Source: Bacteroidales bacterium Bact_07 (GTDB lineage: Bacteria > Bacteroidota > Bacteroidia > Bacteroidales > Tenuifilaceae). Taken from it: 13,066 nt of DNA. The notes beneath the pieces are model-generated. The model made no database searches and was not told the DNA's origin. It saw nothing but the letters and a program-made list of their open reading frames with translations. Made by a program: the position numbers and the translations under genes. Where the stretch lies: the NCBI GenBank assembly GCA_001603415.1, contig LUYY01000125.1:1-13066 (forward strand), given 5' to 3'. Positions 5,456 through 13,024 of the stretch are shown here, piece by piece (position 1 is the first letter of the stretch; every line of letters starts with the position of its first letter).

Positions 5456-7936
5456 ATGGATTTACATAAACAGCTAATAGAGTCTGTTGAAAAGCAATTT
5501 GGTAAGAAGATAGCCTACCAGCGCGACTGCAAAACCTTGTCGGAAAGGGTATTTGAACAAACTCACGAGTATATTAGTCCAGCCACACTTCGCCGTCTTT
5601 TCGGTTTCCTAAGTACGAATTCTAAACCAACGCGTGCCACGCTCGATATTCTTGCCCGCTACTGTGGGTATAGCGATTGGCAAAAATTTGTTGAAAATCA
5701 AATTAACACTCATTCAAGCCCTACCCCCAACCAGTATAACCTTTGGGAATTAATAGCCACAAAAGCTCAAGAGATTAACCACCATAGCATCCGATCAATA
5801 CAAATAAAATCGGGAATCCCTTTTGAAAAAACGGTTAGGCGAGCGCACCTGGAGTCGCTACTTAATCAGTTTATCGATACAAACTACTCCGCGATGGCAA
5901 TTGTTGCACCCGGGGGATACGGGAAATCAACCTTGATTGCCCATTGGTTTCTGAATATCCCCAAAAAACGGAAAGAGCAAATAATCCCAATTATTATTTC
6001 GGCTTCAAAGCTCGAGAATTACTCATTTTCAGAGCTAAGTATTGATGAATGGCTTTGGGGCCTGATCGGCATAAATGCCTTCTCGTACCCTAATTTGCAG
6101 GATGAACTCGCAAAACTTCCGGGTAAAGTTGTTTTTATTCTCGACGCCCTCGATGAGGTTACCCTTTCCGGCATTAAGCTCGAAAGAACACTCAAAGGAA
6201 TTCACGAACTGGCCAAAGAGTTTGAAAAATCGGCCAATACCAAATTGATAGTAACCACCAGATTTGCAACATGGAAATCGTTGCAGGGGTATCTTATAAA
6301 TCCTGAGATATGGATGAACATTGACCCATCAAATTTTAATGCCGATGGCGCCAACATTCCGCCCCTTTCATACGATGAAATCCAAAAGGTTCTGGACAAT
6401 ACGATAAACGAGAAGAGAACTGAGCGATTACTGGTATTTGAACTTCCCCCTCTGGTTCGCCAAACCATAGCTTACCCATTTTACCTTCAACTATTTATAA
6501 CTACCTATTCCCAGTCAAACAACCGACTACTATCCGATCCACTCAATATAATTAACGAGTTCATTAAGAAAAAGGTATTTGAATCGATTTACCCTGAAGA
6601 GAAAGCCGATATACTTATTGCCTTGGCTAAGGAATGGTGGGTGAAACAAACGCCAATTAACAAGTTAGAGTTAAAGAAACAATTCCCCATTCACCTAAAA
6701 AGTGCTGGCAACTACTTTGATGCCTACCATGAACTACTTTCATTCGGAATTATCGCCGAAGAAAAAGTTTACAGCGATTCGCTGGGTTACTCAACTCTTG
6801 TTAGCATCAGTAACCTTAACGTTTTAACATCGATTATAGCCCAAACGCTGATTGGAGAATTTGGTTTAACTGAACAGCTGATTGAAACTATTAAAGGTGT
6901 TTATGCCCAGAATGAGTATTACCCAAAACTTATCAGTTACATCTTTAGCATAGCCTTCAACAACCGAAAAGCAGAATTTCTGGGTGATTTAGCTCCCTTG
7001 TTTTTGCCCAATCACGTTACCGAACTCACTAACACACTTACACTTTGCTTGAAAAGGGATGAGGCTTTACTCAAGGAATTGCTACCGCAAATGCTCAGCA
7101 ATCCTTTAGTTGCAAGGGAATTAATTGTTTCAAATCCCGATTTAAACGGCATTACATCAACCTACCGAAAAATACTAGAGCAGGTGCCGACTGAAAGTCA
7201 ATTTTATATAACATCAGGGATTGCTTTGGATTACTGCAATATTATATCGCTGGATATCAACCTAATAAAAAACATTAAAGCATGGTCAAAAGATTTTAAT
7301 GCAACTACCAAAAACTCTGAAAGAATTACAGGCATGTGGTTCTGCAATAATTTGTTCTTCTCGCACAACAGCAATACTGCATCCTTAGTTAAGGACACCA
7401 TAAAATACTACAATAACATTGCTACTGATGAATCAAAACAAGAGTTCAGGGAATCGTTACTGCCTTTTATTTTTACCGATAAGCGTTTTTCCGCATTAAT
7501 CGATATCTTCAACGAACCACTTAACGTTTCGGCTCACCAAAAAGCGTTGGATTCAATCATTTTTGAATACCAGGAACTCATCCAGAAACGTGTCCCTTTC
7601 ACTGCCGATAAGCATCAGCGGTTAATGCAACACTACAGCCAGCTCAACCCCAACAGGAGTCATTTTGGGATTGTTCTTGGCGAACTTGCACGCTCAGTAT
7701 CATACTTTTACGAAAGTAATTTGAATGAAGCGCATGTATGTATAAGAAATGCCATTGAACTTTGTGGCATATCGGGCTACCGATTGCATGAAATGATTCT
7801 GATGAACATACTAGGCCAAACCTTAATTCGCTTAGGCGAAGTAGAGCATGGTAAATCGTTTATGTCCTATGCCGAAACGCTTTCCGAAAAATCGGGGATT
7901 AAGGCATACTCGGACTATCTTGTGTATGGTATTTAA
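5456..7936 (+). CDS. HTH-NACHT STAND ATPase
   Basis: A signal-transducing P-loop ATPase of the NACHT/STAND group. Residues about 1-80 form a helix-turn-helix-like domain (SERVFEQTHEYISPATLRRLFGF, then TLDILARYCGYSDWQKFVE) of a type seen in Bacteroidota regulators. A linker leads to the NTPase: Walker A PGGYGKST at 152-159, Walker B with the NACHT acidic cluster FILDALDE at 227-234, sensor-1-like KLIVTTRF ending near R269, and a GxP-like YPFYLQLF around 340. Residues about 360-826 are helical, with TPR-like helices near 735-815, a plausible sensor region. There is no nuclease, TIR, protease or membrane domain within it. It is divergent from the microprotein/trypsin-fold pair and ends inside the 3' end of the kinase gene, overlapping it tail to tail by 38 nt. 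A transcription regulator, stress switch or phage-sensing NLR-like protein are all possible; the sequence does not decide. Confidence 0.88.
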   Translation: MDLHKQLIESVEKQFGKKIAYQRDCKTLSERVFEQTHEYISPATLRRLFGFLSTNSKPTRATLDILARYCGYSDWQKFVENQINTHSSPTPNQYNLWELIATKAQEINHHSIRSIQIKSGIPFEKTVRRAHLESLLNQFIDTNYSAMAIVAPGGYGKSTLIAHWFLNIPKKRKEQIIPIIISASKLENYSFSELSIDEWLWGLIGINAFSYPNLQDELAKLPGKVVFILDALDEVTLSGIKLERTLKGIHELAKEFEKSANTKLIVTTRFATWKSLQGYLINPEIWMNIDPSNFNADGANIPPLSYDEIQKVLDNTINEKRTERLLVFELPPLVRQTIAYPFYLQLFITTYSQSNNRLLSDPLNIINEFIKKKVFESIYPEEKADILIALAKEWWVKQTPINKLELKKQFPIHLKSAGNYFDAYHELLSFGIIAEEKVYSDSLGYSTLVSISNLNVLTSIIAQTLIGEFGLTEQLIETIKGVYAQNEYYPKLISYIFSIAFNNRKAEFLGDLAPLFLPNHVTELTNTLTLCLKRDEALLKELLPQMLSNPLVARELIVSNPDLNGITSTYRKILEQVPTESQFYITSGIALDYCNIISLDINLIKNIKAWSKDFNATTKNSERITGMWFCNNLFFSHNSNTASLVKDTIKYYNNIATDESKQEFRESLLPFIFTDKRFSALIDIFNEPLNVSAHQKALDSIIFEYQELIQKRVPFTADKHQRLMQHYSQLNPNRSHFGIVLGELARSVSYFYESNLNEAHVCIRNAIELCGISGYRLHEMILMNILGQTLIRLGEVEHGKSFMSYAETLSEKSGIKAYSDYLVYGI

Positions 7937-8756
7937 TTAGCTCATCAATAGGATACCTAAGGTATTGCGATATTTTAAAACCATACTCTTGGCCAACCGA
8001 ATCGAGAACTTTGCTAAAAAGACACCCCACCGATCCTGTAACCCCAATAGGTAGTTCTGACAAGTTATCGAATACAGTAAAGTGATATCTATAAAGCGCC
8101 ACAAACGATTCCTTGACAATAGAGTAAACGGAAGGGTTATCGATATTTTCAAGAATAAACGGTACAAACGATGCAAGATAGGCCGATGGTCGAGGAGCGC
8201 TGTAAACCATATTTAGAATATGGCTTAACTCTACATTGAACTGTTGTTCTAACTTTCTGGAGACTTCGGGGTCGAGGCTCTTGTAAAGGTAAGCCCGGAG
8301 TAAAAGTCGCCCCATGTATGCCCCGCTTCCTTCATCACCTAAAACAAATCCTAGCGATGGGGTTCGATTGGTTAGCAGTTCCCCATCGTAATAGGCAATA
8401 TTAGAACCTGTGCCGAGGATTACCACAATGCCGTGCTTGCGCTTGAAAAGCGCCCGGGCTGCACCAAGTGCATCGGAAACAGCCTGAATTTTTGCATTGC
8501 TGAAAAAAATGCCCAGATACCTTGCTACATCTTGACCCCGTTCATGTACCCCACAGCCAGAACCATAAAAGAATATTTGCCTAACCCTCTCCGGGTTAAC
8601 TTCCTTTGGGTAATTCTGGTTTAAGGCGCCTAAAAAATCTTCCTGCTTGTTAAAGTATGGGCTTAAACCAATGGTTTCGAAACTAGCAATAGATTTTCCG
8701 TTGTCTAATATTCTCCAGTCGGTTTTGGTTGCTCCGCTGTCGGCAATAATTATCAT
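7899..8756 (-). CDS. BadF/BadG-type sugar kinase, N-acetylglucosamine kinase-like
   Basis: A member of the ASKHA (actin-like) ATPase superfamily, probably phosphorylating an amino sugar such as GlcNAc with ATP in the cytosol. Motifs in order: phosphate-1 loop DSGATKTDW (6-14), FYGSGCG (63-69), probable catalytic base D95 in VSDALGAARAL, phosphate-2 loop ILGTGSN (113-119), the GDEGSGAYMG stretch (140-149), and the adenosine loop VTGSVGCLFS (239-248). The 285-residue length is normal for the family. Its ATG follows the stop of the solute-binding lipoprotein gene by 6 nt, so both belong to one operon. The last 12 codons run antisense through the end of the HTH-NACHT gene. The exact substrate (GlcNAc, MurNAc, glucosamine) cannot be read from sequence. 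Confidence 0.87.
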   Translation of the reverse strand: MIIIADSGATKTDWRILDNGKSIASFETIGLSPYFNKQEDFLGALNQNYPKEVNPERVRQIFFYGSGCGVHERGQDVARYLGIFFSNAKIQAVSDALGAARALFKRKHGIVVILGTGSNIAYYDGELLTNRTPSLGFVLGDEGSGAYMGRLLLRAYLYKSLDPEVSRKLEQQFNVELSHILNMVYSAPRPSAYLASFVPFILENIDNPSVYSIVKESFVALYRYHFTVFDNLSELPIGVTGSVGCLFSKVLDSVGQEYGFKISQYLRYPIDELIKYHTQDSPSMP

Positions 8757-8762
8757 TTTGGA

Positions 8763-10406
8763 CTATTTTACTTTTACCTTTTTCAAAACTAAGAAATTCA
8801 TGGGATTTACCCCTAAGCCATCAACTCGGTTCGAAGTAAATCGAACTACCTTATCGTAATATAAAGGTATAACAATGGCTTTTGCAGTAACAATTGAGTC
8901 GAGTTGATGGTAGTAAGTTAAACGTTGATTGTATCCGGGCAGTGTCATTGCTTTTTTATAAAGCAAATCGAATTGTAAATTGCTGAAATGGGTGTAGTTT
9001 GGCCCATTGGGCGCAAAGTTATTGGTGTAAAAGCAGGCCAGGTAATTTTCAGGGTCAGGATAGTCGGCTATCCATGAACCCCTAAAAACGGTTAGCTTAC
9101 CATTGGCAAGCATTTCGCGGTAGGCCGCCCCAGGCAAAATATCGATATTTAACTTAATGCCAATATCGCTAAGCTGATGTTGAATATACTCAAATAAATC
9201 GAGGTAATCGTCGGTAGTTGAAATTGTTAATTCAGGAAATCCTTTTAAATTCGAATACCCGGCATTTTCCAGCAATTCCTTGGCGTGGCTTGGATTGTAA
9301 TCCAAACCATAGGTGATTCTGGAAAATCCTGGCATGCCAACAGGAACAAACCCACCTCTTGCAGCGTAGCCCAGGTTATTCCTTAGGTAAAGCATCATCT
9401 TTTCCTTATTGAATCCCATGGCAATTGCCTTCCTAACCCGTTCATCGAGCAAAAATTTTTGGTTATCGGGCAATAAGGCAGAATCGACGAGTATTCCTAT
9501 ATACTCCGTGTTTAGGTATGGCCCTGTAATCATGTTTACTTTGCCCAAATACTTTGGGTTTAACTTACCAGTCCGGGTAAGCAGCTCATCTTTCGATGCA
9601 GCGTTAACACCCGACAAAAAATCAATTTTACCATTTATGAATTCCAAAAATTCCGACTGTTTATCGGGAATAAAAGTTACAGAAACAGCATCGAGGTATG
9701 GCAAGCGGTTCCCCCTTTCATCAACCTCAAAGTAATTTGGGTTTCGACGCAAAACCAACTTTTCCCCATCGCGCCAAAGTTTGAGATAAAAGGGGCCAGT
9801 GCCTACCGGATTTCGGCCGAAATCCTTACCGTAATAGGTAACCGCCTCGTGCGGCACCACATAGCAGTATGGCATGCAAAGCAAACCAAGAAAGGGAGGG
9901 AAGGGTTGCTTTAACCTTAACATCAGCATACTATCGTTAGGAGCAGCGCACCCATTTTCAAATCCGGGATAATCCTTATCTAACACGCTTAAAACCCACA
10001 TGCCGGGCGATGCCGTTTTGGGATCGAGGATTCGGTTAAAGGTGTAAACAAAATCATAAGCGGTTACCCGTCGTCCCATGCCCGAAGGAAAAACAGGAGC
10101 ATTATGAAAATAAACATCGTTCCGGAGATAAAAGGTATAGGTCAATCCATCGGTGGAGATAGCCCAACGCTTGGCAATGGAGGGTTCAACGGTAAGGGAG
10201 TCGGAAAATTGAACAAGCCCATTGAATATTTGACTCACAGGCCAAATTAAAGCAAGGTTACGAGCATAAGCCGGATCGAGTGAAGTTATTCCCTTACTCT
10301 CGTTATACCTGAATACATTGGTTGACTGGTTGTTGGGAACCCGGGTGCACGATACAACCAACAAGGTTGACAAAAGAATTGATATCCTGTTACAGAATTG
10401 CAACAT
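8763..10406 (-). CDS. Family-5 extracellular solute-binding lipoprotein (oligopeptide/muropeptide type)
   Basis: The substrate-capturing part of an Opp/Dpp-type ABC importer or a related orphan binder. It begins with a signal peptide, hydrophobic through residue 19 and ending in a lipobox LLVVSC, so C20 is lipidated. The family-5 body is clear from VTAYDFVYTFNRILDP (114-129) and NPVGTGPFYLKLWRDG (199-214). Length, 547, is normal for the family. No permease or ATPase gene lies in the window, so transport partners must be elsewhere. The gene heads an operon with the GlcNAc-kinase-like gene 6 nt downstream, which suggests the ligand may be a wall-derived peptide or amino sugar. A perfect -7 element lies 18 bp before the ATG. 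Confidence 0.9.
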   Translation of the reverse strand: MLQFCNRISILLSTLLVVSCTRVPNNQSTNVFRYNESKGITSLDPAYARNLALIWPVSQIFNGLVQFSDSLTVEPSIAKRWAISTDGLTYTFYLRNDVYFHNAPVFPSGMGRRVTAYDFVYTFNRILDPKTASPGMWVLSVLDKDYPGFENGCAAPNDSMLMLRLKQPFPPFLGLLCMPYCYVVPHEAVTYYGKDFGRNPVGTGPFYLKLWRDGEKLVLRRNPNYFEVDERGNRLPYLDAVSVTFIPDKQSEFLEFINGKIDFLSGVNAASKDELLTRTGKLNPKYLGKVNMITGPYLNTEYIGILVDSALLPDNQKFLLDERVRKAIAMGFNKEKMMLYLRNNLGYAARGGFVPVGMPGFSRITYGLDYNPSHAKELLENAGYSNLKGFPELTISTTDDYLDLFEYIQHQLSDIGIKLNIDILPGAAYREMLANGKLTVFRGSWIADYPDPENYLACFYTNNFAPNGPNYTHFSNLQFDLLYKKAMTLPGYNQRLTYYHQLDSIVTAKAIVIPLYYDKVVRFTSNRVDGLGVNPMNFLVLKKVKVK

Positions 10407-10423
10407 GCTTGAAAATTTTCACT

Positions 10424-10431
10424 CAAACCTA
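10424..10431 (-). promoter_or_regulatory. -7 element of the lipoprotein-kinase operon
   Basis: The minus strand reads TAGGTTTG, a perfect TAnnTTTG match, giving a short leader of about 11 nt before the ATG at 10406. A weak -33-like TTCTG lies roughly 18 nt upstream of it. Confidence 0.55.
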
Positions 10432-10471
10432 CAAATTTTTGGGACACAGAAGGGCATTTGAAAGTATAAAG

Positions 10472-10515
10472 CGATAAAAAATAAAGACGGAACCGAAAAC
10501 ACGGCTCCGTCTTTA
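10472..10515 (-). terminator. Strong intrinsic terminator
   Basis: Arms 10482-10495 and 10502-10515 form a 14-bp stem with a 6-nt loop. On the minus strand the single imperfect pair is a G-U wobble, whereas on the plus strand it is an A/C mismatch. A TTATTTTTTATCGC-like U-rich tract follows on the minus strand only. It ends transcripts coming from the right, either from the 197-residue protein gene or from a shorter RNA starting near 10588. Confidence 0.85.
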
Positions 10516-10588
10516 CACCCTAACTAACCTAAATCAACTAAACCTAACCAACTATTAACCCTAAAACCTATACTATAAAAACTACTTT
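10472..10588 (-). ncRNA. Candidate small RNA with a C-free body
   Basis: A -7 element (TATTTTTG, 10596-10603) points to a start near 10588, and the terminator ends near 10472, giving about 115 nt. The stretch 10510-10594 has no G on the plus strand, so the RNA body before the terminator hairpin has no C and can form little secondary structure. It contains repeated GGUUAG/GGUUUAG-like words. No protein frame is present. It could equally be the 3' UTR of the gene to the right. Only the composition and terminator are seen directly. Confidence 0.35.
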
Positions 10589-10595
10589 TATAACG

Positions 10596-10603
10596 CAAAA
10601 ATA
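10596..10603 (-). promoter_or_regulatory. -7 element inside the intergenic gap
   Basis: The minus strand reads TATTTTTG, matching TAnnTTTG. A TTTG lies only 14 nt upstream, closer than normal for -33. No gene starts directly below it, which is why a small RNA is considered. Confidence 0.35.
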
Positions 10604-10715
10604 TAACCATGGTTTCACAAATTTCAGACCAAAAACGATGATTTAAAACATCTTTTTTGAAACGCCCATAAAAACTGATTATCAACGGTATATGTTATAC
10701 AACATACCAAAAAGT

Positions 10716-11309
10716 TTAACAATTATTAACCCTAAGAATGGGGATGAACTTTAGAATTGCCGTAACCGAGTCTAAAGTGTTTACTGGAGGCAAATCGGCA
10801 AATTTACGGGCACGGTTAATTTTGACAACATCCAGGTCATCGCGTTCAAATCCAAATAGATACCTGTATGCAATGGCTACCTTGAGGGTTGTTGGTCGGC
10901 ATCGAACAGTTAAGGGGGAGTATCGGCCCGGGTGAATGTGAATGTAAAACTCATCGTTTTGACCTAAACGCATAACCCATCGGGAACCATCACTTAGAAT
11001 TATACTACGGAAGGCCTTTGCCGGTAAGCCAAGCCAGTGTTTAAAGGTATCGGCATTGTTTACCCCATTGTTCCTGAAATGCAGATTTACCTCATTAATA
11101 ATCCCTTCTACTGTGAGATTACCCAAGTAAAAATCGAGCAAGGTGCCTCCAATATAATTCAAATACTGGCTGAAATCCGTTTCGTCCTTCCTCCTGTTTT
11201 GCTCAATTTGGCTGCAAACATAATTGCGATGGTGTTTCCATGGATTAAAAGCAACCGGCTTATACTCCGGTATACAAACTGCATGTCCGTTTTGATATTT
11301 AACACCCAT
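10716..11309 (-). CDS. Protein of unknown function, 197 residues
   Basis: I do not recognise this protein. It has no signal peptide or membrane segment. The N-terminal third is basic and aromatic (CIPEYKPVAFNPWKHHRNYV), the middle looks helical (LLDFYLGNLTVEGIINEVNLHF), and a beta-rich part follows with DGSRWVMRLG and FYIHIHPGRYSPLTVRCRP. The His and Arg clustering there might bind an anion, nucleic acid or metal, but that is a guess. The frame extends 4 codons upstream to a TTG at 11321, but that codon falls inside a perfect -7 promoter element, so the ATG at 11309 is chosen. The gene is divergent from the Crp/Fnr regulator with 56 bp between starts, so it may be a regulatory target. Confidence 0.75.
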   Translation of the reverse strand: MGVKYQNGHAVCIPEYKPVAFNPWKHHRNYVCSQIEQNRRKDETDFSQYLNYIGGTLLDFYLGNLTVEGIINEVNLHFRNNGVNNADTFKHWLGLPAKAFRSIILSDGSRWVMRLGQNDEFYIHIHPGRYSPLTVRCRPTTLKVAIAYRYLFGFERDDLDVVKINRARKFADLPPVNTLDSVTAILKFIPILRVNNC

Positions 11310-11318
11310 CGTTTTAAG

Positions 11319-11326
11319 CAAACCTA
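11319..11326 (-). promoter_or_regulatory. -7 element of the 197-residue protein gene
   Basis: The minus strand reads TAGGTTTG, a perfect TAnnTTTG match. It lies 9 bp before the ATG at 11309, so the transcript would be almost leaderless. It also rules against the TTG start at 11321. Confidence 0.5.
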
Positions 11327-11365
11327 ACCTCTGAATTGTTTACTTTGTGGCAAATTACAAAAATC

Positions 11366-12034
11366 ATGTATAAAACAATAGCCCTATCACCAATATTTCG
11401 AGGATTATCGGAGGTTGAAGTAGCGGAACTACTAAACGCGACTCCGCATAACTTACGCTCATATAGCAAAGGGCAAACCATTGCCCAGCGCACCGAAGAG
11501 GTTCGAAACCTATGCGTTGTAGTTGAAGGGAGTGTGAAAGGCGAAATGGTTGACTTTTCGGGTAAAATCCTCAAGATTGAAGAGATGCATGCCCCAATGC
11601 CCATTGCCCATGCGTTTCTTTTTGGCGATAATAATAAATTCCCTGTTGATGTAATAGCACTTGAGGATTGTAAAATACTTTACATCCCTAGGGTTGAATT
11701 TCTTGGCTTGATGCAAAAAAATGCACAGGTGCTAACAAATTACCTCAATTCAATATCAAATAGGGCGCAGTTTCTATCGAATAAACTATGGTTCCTATCG
11801 TTTAAAACAATAAAAGAGAAAATAGCTCATTACCTGCTGAACCTGTCAAAAAGCGAGGTGCGAACTACCTTAATCCTACCAAAATCGCATCAGGAACTGG
11901 CAGAGTTTTTTGGGGTTACCCGCCCGGCTTTAGCCAGAGTTTTTGCCGAAATGCAGGATGAGGGAATAATTCACATTAACCGACGCGAAGTTACCATACT
12001 AAATAGAGCCAAACTGCTGGAAATGATAAAGTAG
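11366..12034 (+). CDS. Crp/Fnr-family transcription regulator
   Basis: A 222-residue regulator with an N-terminal cNMP-fold sensor domain (LSPIFRGLS, then VVVEGSVKGE), a dimerisation helix around 115-150, and a C-terminal winged helix whose HTH is about 173-195 (SHQELAEFFGVTRPALARVF). The sensor lacks the FGE...R phosphate cassette: the same place reads MHAPMPIAHAFLFGDNNKFP, so it probably does not bind cAMP. This sequence style resembles Crp/Fnr proteins of anaerobes that respond to nitrosative or redox stress (HcpR-like), but I hold that only loosely. The frame extends 10 codons to a TTG at 11336; the ATG at 11366 aligns with the normal family start. A near -7 element (TACTTTG, one base short) sits at 11341-11347. 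The gene diverges from the unknown protein gene and its stop directly abuts that of the glycosyltransferase. Confidence 0.9.
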   Translation: MYKTIALSPIFRGLSEVEVAELLNATPHNLRSYSKGQTIAQRTEEVRNLCVVVEGSVKGEMVDFSGKILKIEEMHAPMPIAHAFLFGDNNKFPVDVIALEDCKILYIPRVEFLGLMQKNAQVLTNYLNSISNRAQFLSNKLWFLSFKTIKEKIAHYLLNLSKSEVRTTLILPKSHQELAEFFGVTRPALARVFAEMQDEGIIHINRREVTILNRAKLLEMIK

Positions 12035-13024
12035 TTACCGATAAAAGCTTTTGGTAAACGCGCCACTTGGCTTTTTCCCATGCACCACCCATAACCAGAG
12101 AGCGTAAATAAAACCCAAACCATAGCCGTAAAGTTGCACCCATGCTGCTGCAACTCCCAGAGTGGCAATCGTAAGTGAGTTACCTTTTAATATCGAATCG
12201 ACAAATAATGCAAAAGAGTAAATGAGTGGTATAATTAGAGTGATGGGATAAATCAACGAGAGCAAAATTGCTGCACTCATTACAAATACAAACCCCGAGG
12301 GTAATAGGTGAACCAGTTTTAATGAGTTTTTGTGATTAATGCTAAGGTTTATGCGAGCCATACCCGAGTTGAAAACCTGTTTGAAAAACTTTCGGAAATC
12401 GGTACGGCGCTTGTGGTAAACAAATGCCTTAGGGAAAAGCCTACTCCGAAAACCCATCTCGAAAAGCCGAAGGCTCAAATCAACATCCTCGCCAAAGCGC
12501 ATATTTGAGAATCCCCCAACAGCCCTAAAAACCTCAGCATTAATACCCATGTTAAAGCTACGAGGTGTAAAGCGCTCCAGCTTAACTTTACCGCCACGGA
12601 TACCTCCTGTTGTGAAAAACGAGGTCATGGAATATCCAATGGCTTTCTGCACATCGGTGAATGAAGGGTGAGTGGCATCGGGCCCCCCAAAAAAATCGAC
12701 ATAGCCGGAGGCAAGCTCTTCCTCAACTTGAGTAAAGTAGTCACCAGGAATTATACAGTCGGAATCAAAAAAGATTAAAAATTCGCCTTTAGCCCTTTCG
12801 GCACCATAGTTTCGTGATAAACCTGGACCGGTATTGTCTTTAAAAAAGTATTGAATATTCAGGGTTAACGAGTAACGATTTACCACATCGCTGCATGTTT
12901 CCGCTGAACCATCTTCAACAACTATCACCTCAAAATTCTTGTACTTTTGGGAAGCCAGGCTTTGAAGAAGTTCATCGACTTCGCCGGGGCGGTTATAAAC
13001 TGGTATGATTACTGAAAAACGCAT
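12035..13024 (-). CDS. Membrane-anchored family-2 glycosyltransferase
   Basis: A GT-A fold inverting glycosyltransferase, probably acting at the cytoplasmic face of the inner membrane on a surface glycan or lipid-linked sugar. The N-terminus FSVIIPVYNRPGEVDELLQSL and VIVVEDGS bind the nucleotide; the metal-binding DxD is D87-S88-D89 in FFDSDC; GGPD (113-116), FNMG (157-160) and GED (178-180) mark the acceptor side and probable catalytic base. The hydrophobic stretches at about 243-275 and 287-313 are predicted membrane helices, followed by a basic tail. Length 329 is typical. It begins 42 bp from the right edge, so whether it heads or ends an operon cannot be seen; a one-mismatch -7 element (TATCTTCG) is at 13042-13049. 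Donor and acceptor are not predictable. Confidence 0.92.
   Translation of the reverse strand: MRFSVIIPVYNRPGEVDELLQSLASQKYKNFEVIVVEDGSAETCSDVVNRYSLTLNIQYFFKDNTGPGLSRNYGAERAKGEFLIFFDSDCIIPGDYFTQVEEELASGYVDFFGGPDATHPSFTDVQKAIGYSMTSFFTTGGIRGGKVKLERFTPRSFNMGINAEVFRAVGGFSNMRFGEDVDLSLRLFEMGFRSRLFPKAFVYHKRRTDFRKFFKQVFNSGMARINLSINHKNSLKLVHLLPSGFVFVMSAAILLSLIYPITLIIPLIYSFALFVDSILKGNSLTIATLGVAAAWVQLYGYGLGFIYALWLWVVHGKKPSGAFTKSFYR

Larger units (their letters stand above)
10407..10715. other. 309-bp gap without a protein gene
   Basis: It contains, left to right, the lipoprotein promoter, a strong minus-strand terminator, an 85-nt tract with no G on the plus strand, a -7 match on the minus strand, and a small imperfect hairpin (10687-10708, GGTATATGTT against AACATACC) soon after the stop of the next gene. 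I found no reading frame longer than about 10 codons with a credible start in it. Confidence 0.8.

Noticed and set aside
10482..10515. The hairpin at 10482-10515 as a plus-strand terminator
   Set aside because: No T-run follows on the plus strand and one stem position is mismatched there, while both are satisfied on the minus strand.
10510..10594. The CTAA-rich tract as a CRISPR or telomere-like tandem repeat
   Set aside because: The words are irregular in length and spacing, with no fixed repeat unit or spacers.
11310..11321. TTG start at 11321 for the 197-residue protein
   Set aside because: It lies inside a perfect -7 promoter element (11319-11326), and an ATG follows 4 codons later.
11336..11365. 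TTG start at 11336 for the Crp/Fnr regulator
   Set aside because: It adds ten residues not expected at the family N-terminus and overlaps a probable -7 region; ATG at 11366 fits better.
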